From assembly GCF_000519205.1 (NCBI RefSeq), contig NZ_JAFB01000032.1:139-64138 (forward strand): a DNA stretch of 64,000 nucleotides, in the 5' to 3' direction. Shown one piece after another: positions 1 to 8,274 of the stretch. Source of the stretch: Amycolatopsis taiwanensis DSM 45107 (GTDB lineage Bacteria; Actinomycetota; Actinomycetes; Mycobacteriales; Pseudonocardiaceae). A program made the translations under genes and the position numbers. The notes under the pieces are model-generated. The model saw only the letters and a list, made by a program, of their open reading frames with translations. It was not told the origin of the DNA and made no database searches. Numbering within the stretch: the stretch's first letter is position 1; each line of letters opens with the position of its first letter.

Positions 1-530
1 GGCTTGGCCGCAAACTCCACCTCGTCAGGGATACCCGCAGCCCGGCACCGCTGGCGATCCGACGTCCAGGACTCCGGCAGGTACAACTCCCGATCGATCA
101 ACGCGTGCCCATGCACCGAGGAATACGCCAGAAACGTCCCGATCTGGCAGTTCTCGATCCGCCCCGCAGTCCCGGAATACTGCCGCTGCACCCCAGCGGA
201 GCGGACACCCTTTTTCAGAAAACCGGTCTCGTCTCCGATCAGCACCCCCTGCGCATCACCCAGGTGCTCGATCACGTAATCCCGCACATCGTCGCGAACC
301 CCGTCAACATCCCAGTCCGCGCGGCGCAGTAACCGCTGCATCCCATCCGGGCTGACCTCGCCCGCCCGCTCCGCCAGCGTCCACCCGTTCTTCCGCTCCA
401 GGCCCGCGACCAGCCCCGACACATACTCCCGCACCCGAGCCCGCGGCTCCGACCGCGTGAACCGGCCCGCGATCCGCTCGCACAACCCATCCAACTGACC
501 CACGACAAGATCCAACACCACGCACACCAT
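1..530 (-). mobile_element. IS701-family transposase, N-terminal part, runs off the window edge
   Basis: The reading frame starts at an ATG at 530 and stays open to base 1, giving 176 residues of a DDE transposase. The text DETGFLKKG at about residues 100-108 carries the first catalytic aspartate. The following stretch ([17 protein letters not shown], about 113-129) and the [11 protein letters not shown] segment are hallmarks of the IS701 group as I know it. Full-length family members are around 400 residues, so the catalytic middle and C-terminus lie outside the window. The left inverted repeat should lie just above the start, around 531-600, but without the other end I cannot define it. Whether the copy is intact cannot be judged. 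Confidence 0.85.
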
Positions 531-654
531 GATCCACTACAGACCAAGCAAGTGCCGTTGCAGTATTAAGCTCTCGTTAAACTCGCCGCAGTGCGCCGAT
601 ATCCTCGGCTCCGGCATGCTCGTTTTCGTTGCCCGACAAGGAAAAGGAGCAGAC

Positions 655-1113
655 ATGCGCAAGGCACTCGTGATTGCCGCAGCCGCCGTGGCCGTTACCG
701 CAGGCGGAGCTACCGCGCTGGCGTCGGCGTCGCACACCGGTACGGACGACACCCCGCGGATCAGCACCGCGGTCCCGCAGCAGCTCGGAACCGGTACGAC
801 CACGCTTCGGCACGGTGGTTTGGACGATGGCCCGAATCACGACCTCGGCGACGACCACGGCGGAGACCGCAATCCGGGCTCGGTCATCGATGGGCGCAAT
901 GGTTCTGACGATGGCCCTAACCACGACCTCGGCGACGACCGGTCCGCTACCAGTGTCCCGCAGCCTCATCCCACGGTCTCGGTACCTTACTACCCGAGCA
1001 CCAGCCGGCACGGTGGTCACGACGACGGCCCGGGCCATGACGTCGGTGACGACCACGGCGGACACGACGGCCCCGGGCATGACGTCGGAGACGACCACGG
1101 CGGAGACCGCTGA
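655..1113 (+). CDS. Secreted His/Asp/Gly-rich repeat protein
   Basis: A 152-residue protein. The ATG at 655 follows an AAGGAG ribosome site. Residues 1-26 form a classic signal peptide (MRK, then an alanine/valine-rich core, ASA). The mature part is strongly acidic and histidine-rich, with four related units at about 57-72, 85-95, 122-136 and 137-152. Their common core is DDGPxHDxGDDHGG. A Pro/Ser/Thr/Tyr linker (about 98-118) separates the two pairs. There is no cysteine and no membrane anchor. I do not recognise a named family. Spaced His/Asp pairs could bind divalent metal, but that is inference. The gene is convergent with the two-component system and separated from it by a strong hairpin. 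Confidence 0.75.
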   Translation: MRKALVIAAAAVAVTAGGATALASASHTGTDDTPRISTAVPQQLGTGTTTLRHGGLDDGPNHDLGDDHGGDRNPGSVIDGRNGSDDGPNHDLGDDRSATSVPQPHPTVSVPYYPSTSRHGGHDDGPGHDVGDDHGGHDGPGHDVGDDHGGDR

Positions 1114-1146
1114 GCCAGGCCACCGGAGTCGTCCTCATCCCGAACT

Positions 1147-1182
1147 TGGACCGCCAGGCTGTGTCCGATGCCTGGCGGTCCA
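1147..1182. terminator. Bidirectional terminator-like hairpin between convergent genes
   Basis: Perfect 13-bp arms (TGGACCGCCAGGC at 1147-1159 and its complement at 1170-1182) enclose a 10-nt loop. The hairpin sits between the stop of the repeat protein (1113) and the stop of the response regulator (1208). There is no U-tract, as is common for actinobacterial terminators. Confidence 0.75.
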
Positions 1183-1207
1183 GTGCAGCTCTGTAGGCAA
1201 GATCCGA

Positions 1208-1837
1208 TCAGCCGGGTGGTGTCAGGTAGCCGCGGGAGAACGCGGTGGCCACGGCGGCCGCTCGGTCTTTGACACCCAGCTTCGCGTACACGTGCAGCAG
1301 GTGCGTCTTGACCGTCGCTTCGGAGATGAACAGTTGTTTCGCCGCCTCACGGTTCGTCGAGCCCTTGGCGATCAGCTCCAGGACCTCCAGCTCACGCTGC
1401 GACAGCGGTTCAGACGCGGGCTGGCGCATTTGCCCCATGAGCCGGGTCGCGACGGCGGGGGAGAGCACGGCCTGTCCCTGCGCGGCCGCCTCCACTGCGC
1501 GGAACAGTTCGTCCCTTGGTGCGTCTTTCAGCAGGTAGCCGGTGGCGCCGGCCTGGATGGCGGGCAGGACGTCACTGTCGGTGTCGTAGGTGGTGAGCAC
1601 CAGAACGCGTGCCGGCACACCGCGTTTCGCCAGTTCCTTGATGGCCGTGACGCCGTCGGTCCGTGGCATCCGCAGGTCCATGAGGATCACGTCGGGTTGC
1701 AGCTTCTCCCCGGCCGCGATGGCCTCCGCTCCGTCGCCGGCCTCGCCGAGCACCTCGAAACGCGGGTCCGCGCTGAACATGCCCCGTAACCCGTCACGCA
1801 CCACCGGGTGATCGTCGACGATCAAGAGCCTGATCAT
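1208..1837 (-). CDS. NarL/LuxR-family response regulator
   Basis: A 209-residue two-component regulator. The receiver domain (about 1-120) has the acidic pair D8/D9, the phospho-acceptor D54 in LMDLRMPRTDG and the conserved lysine K104 in YLLKDAP. The LuxR-type helix-turn-helix occupies about 144-205 (SQRELEVLELIAKG...ISEATVKTHLLHVYAKLGV). Its start overlaps the kinase stop by 4 bp, so the two are translationally coupled. It is the last gene of a four-gene minus-strand operon: ATPase, permease, kinase, regulator. By analogy with LnrJK/LiaRS-type modules it probably controls the exporter genes in response to a membrane-active compound; the ligand is unknown. Confidence 0.93.
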   Translation of the reverse strand: MIRLLIVDDHPVVRDGLRGMFSADPRFEVLGEAGDGAEAIAAGEKLQPDVILMDLRMPRTDGVTAIKELAKRGVPARVLVLTTYDTDSDVLPAIQAGATGYLLKDAPRDELFRAVEAAAQGQAVLSPAVATRLMGQMRQPASEPLSQRELEVLELIAKGSTNREAAKQLFISEATVKTHLLHVYAKLGVKDRAAAVATAFSRGYLTPPG

Positions 1838-3117
1838 TCCCCACCTCCGGCCGGGATCGCGGGCACGCTCGCCGAAACGGCCGTGCCGCCGCCCGGCTCG
1901 GACTCGATGTCGAGCCGTCCCGCCAGGCGCTGCACCCGCTGCCGCATGCCGGCGAGCCCGAACCCGCCGTTCGTGGAACCGTTGGTGCGCTTGACATTGG
2001 GCTCGAAGCCGACGCCATCGTCCCGTACGTCGAGGCTCACGATGTCCCCCATGTACGACAGGGTCAGACCGACCCGGCTGGCGTTCGCGTGCTTGGCCAC
2101 GTTGGTGAGTGCCTCCTGAGCGGTTCGCAGCAGCGCCACCTCGATGTCGGCGTGCATCGGCCGGGCGTCGCCGGTGGTGGTCAGCACCGCGTCGATGTGG
2201 TTCACCTCGGACCAGCGCTTGGCCACGTCGTTGATCGCGTCCGGGAGCCGGGCCTGAGCGAGCACCACCGGCTCGACCGCGTGGACCGTACGCCGGGCCT
2301 CGGTGAGGCTCTCGCGGGCCAGATCCGTCGCGTTCGTCAGGTGCCGGCGCAACGTCGACGGCTCATCCAGGGTCTGCTCGGCGGCCTGCAGCTGGGTGAG
2401 GATGCCGGCCAGCCCCTGGGCGAGCGTGTCGTGGATCTCCCGCGCCATCCGCTGCCGCTCGTCCAGCACCCCGGCCTCGCGGGCCTGGACCAGCAACTGG
2501 GAGTGCAGGCCGGCGTTCTCCTCCAGCGCCGCCTCGAGCTTGACGTTGGCCTCGTGCAACTCGGCGAGCGCCTTCTTCTGCTTCTCGTTGCGCCGCTCGG
2601 CCATCTCGCCGAAGTAGGTGAACGACGAGGCCAGCAGCGTGACGATCACGGCGAGGATTACCCAACCCCACCACAGGTTCGAGGCCTTGATGCTGGATAG
2701 CCCGCCAAGGTATGACACCGACGCGACCGTCGCCGTAGCGGCGACGCCGACGTACCGCCAGCGACCCTTCAGGTACTGAAACGCCTGGACGTAGCCGACA
2801 AAGGTGAAGAAGCCGTACCAGGGTGAGAGCGCCACCAGTCCGAAGGCCAGCACCAGCAGACCCGCGTAGTACAGGCCCATCAGCGGGACATTGTCGTGCC
2901 ATTCCGGGTGCAGGGTGTGGAACCACAGCAGCCAGATCATGGCCGTGACCGCGAGGCCCAACACGGGCCAGTAGGGCACCGGCTCGCCCCACAGCGCCTG
3001 CAGCAGCGTGAAGAGGGTGCCGGCGCCCAGAAGCGGGTAGGGGAGGACCTTGCCCACCACGGTCTCCCGGCGCTCCCACCGGGCGTTCTCCGCACGCAAC
3101 TCGGCCTCGATGCTCAA
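1834..3117 (-). CDS. Sensor histidine kinase (HisKA_3 / NarX-DesK type)
   Basis: A 427-residue membrane kinase. About five to six hydrophobic segments fill residues 25-175, and a coiled-coil linker follows (about 178-220). The dimerisation/phosphotransfer helix contains REIHDTLAQGL with H229. The HATPase domain shows the N-box (EALTNVAKHANA) and the glycine boxes DDGVGF and GFGLAGMRQR. The start is a TTG at 3117 preceded by GGGAG; the permease stop is 3 bp upstream. There is no extracytoplasmic sensor domain of any size, so it probably senses through its membrane segments or through the partner transporter, as intramembrane-sensing kinases do (family knowledge). Confidence 0.92.
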   Translation of the reverse strand: MSIEAELRAENARWERRETVVGKVLPYPLLGAGTLFTLLQALWGEPVPYWPVLGLAVTAMIWLLWFHTLHPEWHDNVPLMGLYYAGLLVLAFGLVALSPWYGFFTFVGYVQAFQYLKGRWRYVGVAATATVASVSYLGGLSSIKASNLWWGWVILAVIVTLLASSFTYFGEMAERRNEKQKKALAELHEANVKLEAALEENAGLHSQLLVQAREAGVLDERQRMAREIHDTLAQGLAGILTQLQAAEQTLDEPSTLRRHLTNATDLARESLTEARRTVHAVEPVVLAQARLPDAINDVAKRWSEVNHIDAVLTTTGDARPMHADIEVALLRTAQEALTNVAKHANASRVGLTLSYMGDIVSLDVRDDGVGFEPNVKRTNGSTNGGFGLAGMRQRVQRLAGRLDIESEPGGGTAVSASVPAIPAGGGE

Positions 3118-3120
3118 GGT

Positions 3121-3861
3121 TTACTCCCAGCGGAAGTACCGGGCAGCCAGCCCACCCGCGACGATCGTCCATCCCACCATGACGCCGATGTGGAGCAACT
3201 GTGGCCAATGACCGGCGGTGGCGTCCTGCAATGATTGCACGCCGGCACCCAACGGCGTGAAGTCGCTGATGTGCCGCAGGAGATCGTTCATGGTGGCCCT
3301 CGGCGCCCACAGGCCGCCGAAGAACATGACCGGGAAGAACAGCAGCGTTCCGATCGCACCCGCACCCTTGCCGCTCGGCGCGAGCGAGGCGACGAGCAGA
3401 CCGATCGAGAACATCGCCAGTGTGCACAGCACGTAGCCCAGCACGTAGGCGAGTGGCTGGGCCGGCAGGTTCACCTTGAACGCCAACCGGCCGATGGCCA
3501 GCACGACGATCATCACACCGACGGACATGGAGGTGCACATCAGAAGTTGCGCGCTGAGCATCACGGACGGCTTGACCGGGGTGGTCCGCATCCTGCGCAG
3601 CACGCCCTTTTCCCGGTAGGAGGCGAACTGCTGGGGCAGCATGGACGTCGAGAACATGGCGATGGCCATCGCGATGATGATCGGCACGTACAGATCGATC
3701 GACCGCAGGCCGCCGAGCGCGTTGTCGGGCTCGCGCATCGCGGGGATCGAGCCGAGGATGATCAGCAGGATCGGCTGGAACGCGAGCGCGAAGAACACCG
3801 CACTCGGTTCCCGGAAGAACAGCTTGGTCTCGGTTTTGGTGAGTCGGGCCAGGGCGGACAT
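3121..3861 (-). CDS. ABC-2 type exporter permease
   Basis: A 246-residue integral membrane protein with about six hydrophobic segments: a cytoplasmic start, an early segment (VFFALAFQPILLIILGSIP), four in the middle and a final one near the C-terminus. The text SYREKGVLRRMRTTPV, with the charged LRRMRTTP loop, is typical of ABC-2 permeases of the drug/linearmycin/daunorubicin group. A GAGGAG ribosome site precedes the ATG at 3861. It lies 13 bp downstream of the ATPase gene and directly upstream of the sensor kinase, so it forms an exporter with the ATPase. The substrate cannot be read from sequence. Confidence 0.9.
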   Translation of the reverse strand: MSALARLTKTETKLFFREPSAVFFALAFQPILLIILGSIPAMREPDNALGGLRSIDLYVPIIIAMAIAMFSTSMLPQQFASYREKGVLRRMRTTPVKPSVMLSAQLLMCTSMSVGVMIVVLAIGRLAFKVNLPAQPLAYVLGYVLCTLAMFSIGLLVASLAPSGKGAGAIGTLLFFPVMFFGGLWAPRATMNDLLRHISDFTPLGAGVQSLQDATAGHWPQLLHIGVMVGWTIVAGGLAARYFRWE

Positions 3862-3874
3862 GTCGGGTAGCTCC

Positions 3875-4783
3875 TCAGTTGTGGATCGAGCGGCCGGTCA
3901 GGGCGACGAAGGCGTCGTCGAGAGAGGTCTGCTCGACGCGCAGGTCGCCGGCGACGACCTGGTTGCGGGCGAGCACGGTGGTGACGGCGAGCAGCAAATT
4001 GCCGGTGCCGGTGACGACGAGCTGGCTGCCGGCGCGCTCGACGCCGGTGACCTCGGGCAGGCTGGTCAGCAGGGCGTGGTCGATGGGCGCGGACGGCCGG
4101 AACCGGATCCGCTGGTGGCCGTCGACCTTGGCGACCAGCCCGGCCGGAGTGTCGACCGCGACGATCTTGCCGCGGTCGACGACCGCCAGCCGGTCGCAGA
4201 GCCGTTCCGCCTCCTCCATGAAGTGCGTGACAAGCAGGATCGTCACGCCGCGGTCGCGGATGCGCTCGATGAGGTCCCACGTGTCCCGTCGTGCCTGCGG
4301 GTCGAGTCCGGTGGTGAGCTCGTCGAGCACGGCTATCCTCGGATTGCCGACCAGCGCGAGCGCGATCGACAGCCGCTGCTTCTGCCCGCCGGACAGCCGT
4401 CGGAACTGGGTGCCGAGCTTGTCGGTGAGGTTCAGGGTCTCGATCAGCTCCCGCCAGTCGGCCGGCGCACGGTAGAACGAGCTGTACAGTTCCATCGCTT
4501 CGCCGACCTTGAGCTTCTCGGGCAGTTCCGTCTCCTGCAGTTGTGCGCCGAGCAGGTGCCGTAGCTCACCGGTGTCGCGTTGCGGGTCGATGCCATCGAC
4601 GCGGATGGCGCCGCCGTCCGGAGTGCGCAACCCCTCCACGCACTCGACCGTCGTGGTCTTGCCGGCCCCGTTGGGGCCCAGGATGCCGAAGATCTCGCCC
4701 TGCTCGACGGTGAAGCTGACCCCGTTCACCGCGGTGTAGTCGCCGTAGCGCTTGACGAGGCTGTCTACCTCGATGATTGCCAT
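3875..4783 (-). CDS. ABC transporter ATP-binding protein (DrrA/CcmA-like)
   Basis: A 302-residue ATPase. Walker A is [10 protein letters not shown] (about residue 37), the signature is LSGGQKQR, Walker B is [12 protein letters not shown], and the switch histidine lies in [13 protein letters not shown]-terminal extension of about 90 residues is typical of exporters that pair with ABC-2 permeases. Note the aspartate-glutamate-leucine in Walker B (DELT where most have DEPT). I chose the ATG at 4783 (MAIIEVDSL) because the homologous fold begins there; an in-frame ATG 17 codons upstream lacks support. It is the first gene of the exporter/two-component operon. Confidence 0.92.
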   Translation of the reverse strand: MAIIEVDSLVKRYGDYTAVNGVSFTVEQGEIFGILGPNGAGKTTTVECVEGLRTPDGGAIRVDGIDPQRDTGELRHLLGAQLQETELPEKLKVGEAMELYSSFYRAPADWRELIETLNLTDKLGTQFRRLSGGQKQRLSIALALVGNPRIAVLDELTTGLDPQARRDTWDLIERIRDRGVTILLVTHFMEEAERLCDRLAVVDRGKIVAVDTPAGLVAKVDGHQRIRFRPSAPIDHALLTSLPEVTGVERAGSQLVVTGTGNLLLAVTTVLARNQVVAGDLRVEQTSLDDAFVALTGRSIHN

Positions 4784-4862
4784 ACGAGAACCATGCCGTT
4801 CGTCAGGGGTGCATCGAATCGGCTGCGCGGCCACTGCTTCAGCCGAACGCGGTGGATCCGCC

Positions 4863-4882
4863 CATCCACCGAACGGTGGATG
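4863..4882. promoter_or_regulatory. Inverted repeat upstream of the exporter operon
   Basis: CATCCACC and GGTGGATG form perfect 8-bp arms around GAAC, 80 bp upstream of the ATPase start. A further GGTGGAT lies about 20 bp away on the other side. The position suits an operator for the operon's own LuxR-type regulator, but a transcript hairpin is equally possible. The rest of 4784-5135 shows no gene. Confidence 0.4.
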
Positions 4883-5135
4883 CTCCGATCAGCATGGTGG
4901 CCCTCGCACCTGGGGAGTGCGCTTACGGTGGCGGATCTTGGTCGGCCTTACGGCCCAGCACCACCTGAAACTGCGGCGAGTCGCCGCGCTGCCCCGCAGT
5001 GACGACCAACGAGAGGGACTTTTGAGCCTGCTCTGTAGCGCTCTGACCGGGAAGGTTCACCGGGTTGTAGGAGGCGGGCAGCATTCGCGGAAACCGTTTC
5101 GAGAGTCGCTGCGGTGCCTCTACTGTGGCGCGGTG

Positions 5136-5666
5136 ATGGCTGAGGTGATCGTTCTAAACGGTGGTTCCAGCTCGGGGAAGTCCGGCATCGCCCGATGTCT
5201 GCAGGCGGTCCTGCCGGATCCGTGGCTGGCTCTCGGGACCGACACGCTGGTTGGCGCGATGCCCGCGTCCATGCGGGCGTCGGATGCCGGGATCGAGTTC
5301 GCTCCGGACGGAGAGGTGATCGTCGGCCCGGAGTTCCGGACGCTGGAAGCGGCATGGATCGAGGGGATCACCGCGATGGCCCGTGCGGGCGCCCGGGTCA
5401 TTGTCGATGAGGTCTTCCTCGGCGGAGCGGAGTCGCAGCAGCGATGGCAGAAGGCTTTGCGCGACCTGCGGGTGCTGTGGGTCGGCGTCCGGTGTGACGG
5501 TGCGGTGGCCGCAGGCCGTGAGGTCGCACGAGGCGATCGGGTCACCGGGATGGCCGCGTCCCAGGCGGATGTGGTCCACCGGGGCGTGGTCTATGACTTG
5601 GAGGTGGACACCACGCATACCGAGTCGATGGAGTGCGCACGGGCCATCGCCGCACATGTCAGGTGA
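5136..5666 (+). CDS. cpt: Chloramphenicol 3-O-phosphotransferase
   Basis: A 176-residue cytoplasmic kinase that would transfer phosphate from ATP to the 3-hydroxyl of chloramphenicol. The P-loop GGSSSGKS is at 9-16. D36 in LGTDTLVG matches the catalytic aspartate (D37) of the Streptomyces venezuelae enzyme. Family text continues with [11 protein letters not shown], a DEVFLGG block, LWVGVRCDG and RGDRVTGMA. Length and order match the 178-residue reference, so the inferred function is fairly specific. The ATG at 5136 fits the family N-terminus; a GTG directly before it is in the same frame. It is a single gene divergent from the exporter operon, and its sequence looks intact. Confidence 0.88.
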   Translation: MAEVIVLNGGSSSGKSGIARCLQAVLPDPWLALGTDTLVGAMPASMRASDAGIEFAPDGEVIVGPEFRTLEAAWIEGITAMARAGARVIVDEVFLGGAESQQRWQKALRDLRVLWVGVRCDGAVAAGREVARGDRVTGMAASQADVVHRGVVYDLEVDTTHTESMECARAIAAHVR

Positions 5667-5710
5667 CAGGCGGCTCGGCTTCTGCCGCTATGACCGCGCA
5701 ACCGTGATGA

Positions 5711-6118
5711 TCAGGCCGCTGTTGCCAGGGTCCGTCCTCCCCAGCGGATGCCTTTCTGGCCGCGGATCCGGGCGCGTTCGCGGCGTTGCGCGGCCAGAAC
5801 ATCCGGGTGGCGGGCGTTGGCGTTGCGCCATCGCAGGTAACGGTGATCGTCCGGTTCCGGGTTGCCCACCCCACCGGGTGGTTCGGTCTGAACATCCCCT
5901 TTTTACGCGCTCCAGCGGCATGCTGGTGCGCGCGGGCGACGGTTGAGCCGACGCCGACATCCCAGGTGATCAACCCGGCGGCACCAGCCCGAACCTGCAA
6001 CGCCGCCACGATCGCTGCTCGGACCCCGGCACGCTGCCAGCGTCGAAACAATCCATAGATCGCTTGCCACGACCCATACACGGGCGGAAGCATCCCTGCC
6101 TGGCCACGGCTTCGAAAC
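5711..6118 (-). pseudogene. Decayed transposase fragments (IS5-type, plus an unidentified C-terminal piece)
   Basis: On the minus strand the stretch near 6095-5880 encodes YGSWQAIYGLFRRWQRAG..., then LITWDVGVGSTVARAHQHAA and GARKKG. This is the N-terminal/DDE-entry region of IS5/IS427-type transposases (family knowledge), with no proper start and no continuation. A second frame lower down (stop at 5711) reads RWRNANARHPDVLAAQRRER and then SEKGIRWGG. It resembles a transposase C-terminus, but I cannot assign its family. Together they show an old insertion later cut down by deletion, filling the gap between cpt and the HNH gene. Confidence 0.65.
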
Positions 6119-6123
6119 ACGAC

Positions 6124-7371
6124 CTAGAATGGCGGCTCCTGAGTGTCGTCGTCGTGGTGGTTGTCCCTTGTGGACTCGTCGGATTTTCCGACGGTCGGCT
6201 TGAGGGTGGTCTCCGGCAGGGTGGTGTGCCGGCGTCCGGTCGGGGTCGTGACGGTCAGCTCGCCCGTCGCGCTGTCCAAATTGAAACCCCACCCTTGAAC
6301 ATCCTTCAGGCGATGGTGATTCCTGCACAGGCTGGTGAGATTTCCTTGGGAGGTAAGGCCGTTCTTGCCACGCCGGAAGTCGCGGTGGTGGTCGACGTCG
6401 CACCGTTGGGCGGGTCGGCGGCAGCCCGGCATGCGGCAGGTGTGGTCCCGGACGCGGACGAATTCGTCCAGGGCGGCGGGTGGCCGGTAGCGGGTGCGGC
6501 CGACGTCGAGGACTGCGCCGGAGGTGGGGTCGCAGGTGACTTTGCGCCACACGCTGCGGGGATCGGCCATGATCTGGCGGGCGATCTCGCCCGGTATCGG
6601 GCCGTGTCCAACAAGTTCGCAGCCGGTGTTGGTGATGCCCAGTGCCGCGTCGATCGGCACGTGGACATACACCTGTGCGAGCACGCCGGGTAGGCCCTCG
6701 TGCTTACCCAGCGCCAGATCCGCCAGGACGTCGGCCCGCAGCTCGTCGAGTGTGCGCTCCTCGTCTTTGGTCTTCAGTTTGCGGGCGATGCCGTCGACCT
6801 TCGCATAGATCGCACTGGCGATCTCGGCGGGAAGATACGCAAAGAGTGAAGACATTCCCTCCTCGGCATGGATCAGCTCCACCCGGCGATCCTTCCGACG
6901 CTTCTTCGCCCGCTCCGCGTAGCCGTCGGGATCGATGGCGCACACGGCATCCCGAGCGATCCGTCGTACCTTTTCGGAATCCTTGCCCGCCAAACGTCCA
7001 GCGATTCTCTCGTCCACCTGCCGGGCCTGCTCGTCCGACAACGTTGCGGTCACATCGCACACCTTGACCGCCGTACGCAAGTCGACCTCACCACCTTCCA
7101 TGGCGACCAGCAACCGAGGCAGACGAGTGGTCAACACCTCTGCCGCATCGATCAGACCGGCGGCGGTCTGCCTGCTGACGGACAGTTCGAGCGCGACTTC
7201 GTCGGTAACCCACCGGGTATGTCCTCGAATCGTGCATAATCGGGCGATCGCACGTACCTGGATGGCTTGGGCCCGGCACACAACTTCCCGCGCCGCGGTC
7301 ATGGCCTCTATCGCGGCCTGGTCGGACATGCGGGCGATATCGTCGTCGCACAGCGAAAACAGGTGACACAT
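6124..7371 (-). CDS. DUF222 / HNH endonuclease ('13E12' family), copy 1
   Basis: A 415-residue protein. The N-terminal DUF222 region (about 1-290) is helical and begins MCHLFSLCDDDIARMSD. The C-terminal HNH nuclease (about 308-358) has C312, C317, the DVDHH core at 325-329 and a CRNHHRLKD finger at 349-357; it would be a zinc-stabilised beta-beta-alpha metal nuclease. A 50-residue polar tail ends in EPPF. The start is ATG 7371 behind AAGGAG. Two more loci of the same family occur here (about 45.5-46.8 kb and 63.1-63.5 kb), so this is a spreading repeat family. In mycobacteria such genes are often multicopy and some are LexA-linked (established knowledge). The biological role is unknown. Confidence 0.9.
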   Translation of the reverse strand: MCHLFSLCDDDIARMSDQAAIEAMTAAREVVCRAQAIQVRAIARLCTIRGHTRWVTDEVALELSVSRQTAAGLIDAAEVLTTRLPRLLVAMEGGEVDLRTAVKVCDVTATLSDEQARQVDERIAGRLAGKDSEKVRRIARDAVCAIDPDGYAERAKKRRKDRRVELIHAEEGMSSLFAYLPAEIASAIYAKVDGIARKLKTKDEERTLDELRADVLADLALGKHEGLPGVLAQVYVHVPIDAALGITNTGCELVGHGPIPGEIARQIMADPRSVWRKVTCDPTSGAVLDVGRTRYRPPAALDEFVRVRDHTCRMPGCRRPAQRCDVDHHRDFRRGKNGLTSQGNLTSLCRNHHRLKDVQGWGFNLDSATGELTVTTPTGRRHTTLPETTLKPTVGKSDESTRDNHHDDDTQEPPF

Positions 7372-7406
7372 AGGGGCTCCTTTGTGCTCGTAGACGGAAT
7401 AGCCCT

Positions 7407-7441
7407 ATCATATCGATCAAACGAGCGGCATTCCATCGAAC
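7407..7441 (-). promoter_or_regulatory. Promoter/operator element of HNH copy 1, shared with copy 2
   Basis: Read on the minus strand, GTTCGATGGA (7441-7432), 12 bp, then TGATCGATA (7419-7411) overlaps a -10-like TATGAT (7412-7407), ending about 36 bp before the start codon. The same two blocks with the same 12-bp spacing precede HNH copy 2. GTTCGA is one half of the actinobacterial SOS box; the other half is not preserved. Confidence 0.5.
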
Positions 7442-7503
7442 ACGATGTGAAAATCGGCCACTGGGGCGTCTGGAAAACCGGTGGCCAACAGTGGCACCCT
7501 GGT

Positions 7504-8022
7504 TCAGGCGAGCGCCTCGCGGAGAATGCGAACAGCTCGGGGGCCGACGCCGTGCATAGCCAACAACTCGGTGTCGGCCAGGGCGGCGACCTGGGCGAGC
7601 GTGGTGATGCCGGCGCTGGTTAGGGCTCGGGTGGCGGGTGCTCCGATGGCCTTGGGCAGGTCGCCGACCTCGCCGGGCGTCGCGGAATTCCCAGCGGCCA
7701 CCTGTGCCGCCAGTGGCTTCGGTGCCTGCGACAGCCAAGCGCGACGGACCCAGTGGTTGAGCTGCTGACCGTTGATGTCCCTGATCGGGACACGCACACC
7801 GATCGGCGTCGCACCGCGGGCCAGCGGCTGTGCGCTTGGATGCGTGGCAAGAACCTCGTTCGCATCCGGTGCGGGGAGCCGGAGCTCCACCAGGCTGTCC
7901 TTGCTCATCGAGGCGAAGCGCTTATCGCGCACCGTGAATGCGACGATTCCCGAGTCGTCGGCGTGCTCGACGGTCTCGGGATAGGAAAGGGCAGCCTTGC
8001 GCAACTGGGCGAGGGTCGTCAT
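7504..8022 (-). CDS. MmcQ/YjbR-like protein with C-terminal helix-hairpin-helix
   Basis: A 172-residue protein starting at ATG 8022 (MTTLAQLRKAALSYPE). The first about 110 residues match the MmcQ/YjbR fold as commonly found in actinobacteria: an ALSYPETVEH opening, a VRDKRFASM strand and a QQLNHWVRRAWLSQAP end. Members are small, DNA-binding-like proteins of unknown role. The last about 55 residues form a separate helical unit (LPKAIGAPATRALTSAGIT...AMHGVGPRAVRILREAL) resembling the helix-hairpin-helix / RNA polymerase alpha-CTD-like motif. The two-domain layout suggests nucleic-acid binding. It is transcribed alone and is divergent from the S9 peptidase gene. Confidence 0.75.
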   Translation of the reverse strand: MTTLAQLRKAALSYPETVEHADDSGIVAFTVRDKRFASMSKDSLVELRLPAPDANEVLATHPSAQPLARGATPIGVRVPIRDINGQQLNHWVRRAWLSQAPKPLAAQVAAGNSATPGEVGDLPKAIGAPATRALTSAGITTLAQVAALADTELLAMHGVGPRAVRILREALA

Positions 8023-8221
8023 GGGCCTACCCTGCCATATCCGACCGACATATTCAGTTGCCGTGACTGGGCACATTCACGTATACGCCGACGTCAGGCA
8101 GCCACGAGGTCGCTTCAGCACCGAGAGGCGGAGCCTGCCTTGCCGGGACAGTCGGCTTCAGTCCAGGTGGCTGTGAGGTCTCGGCTTATGACGGTGAGAG
8201 ATCCCGAGAGGAAACGGATTT

Positions 8222-8237
8222 CATGGCTGCAGCCATG
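8222..8237. promoter_or_regulatory. 16-bp perfect palindrome before the S9 peptidase gene
   Basis: CATGGCTGCAGCCATG is fully self-complementary and ends 37 bp upstream of the ATG at 8275. It is a plausible operator for a dimeric regulator. No regulator gene is adjacent, so its partner is unknown. The remaining bases 8023-8221 show no gene. Confidence 0.35.
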
Positions 8238-8274
8238 GTTTCGTTGCGCTGTTGATGTTTGGCAGACTGATCGC

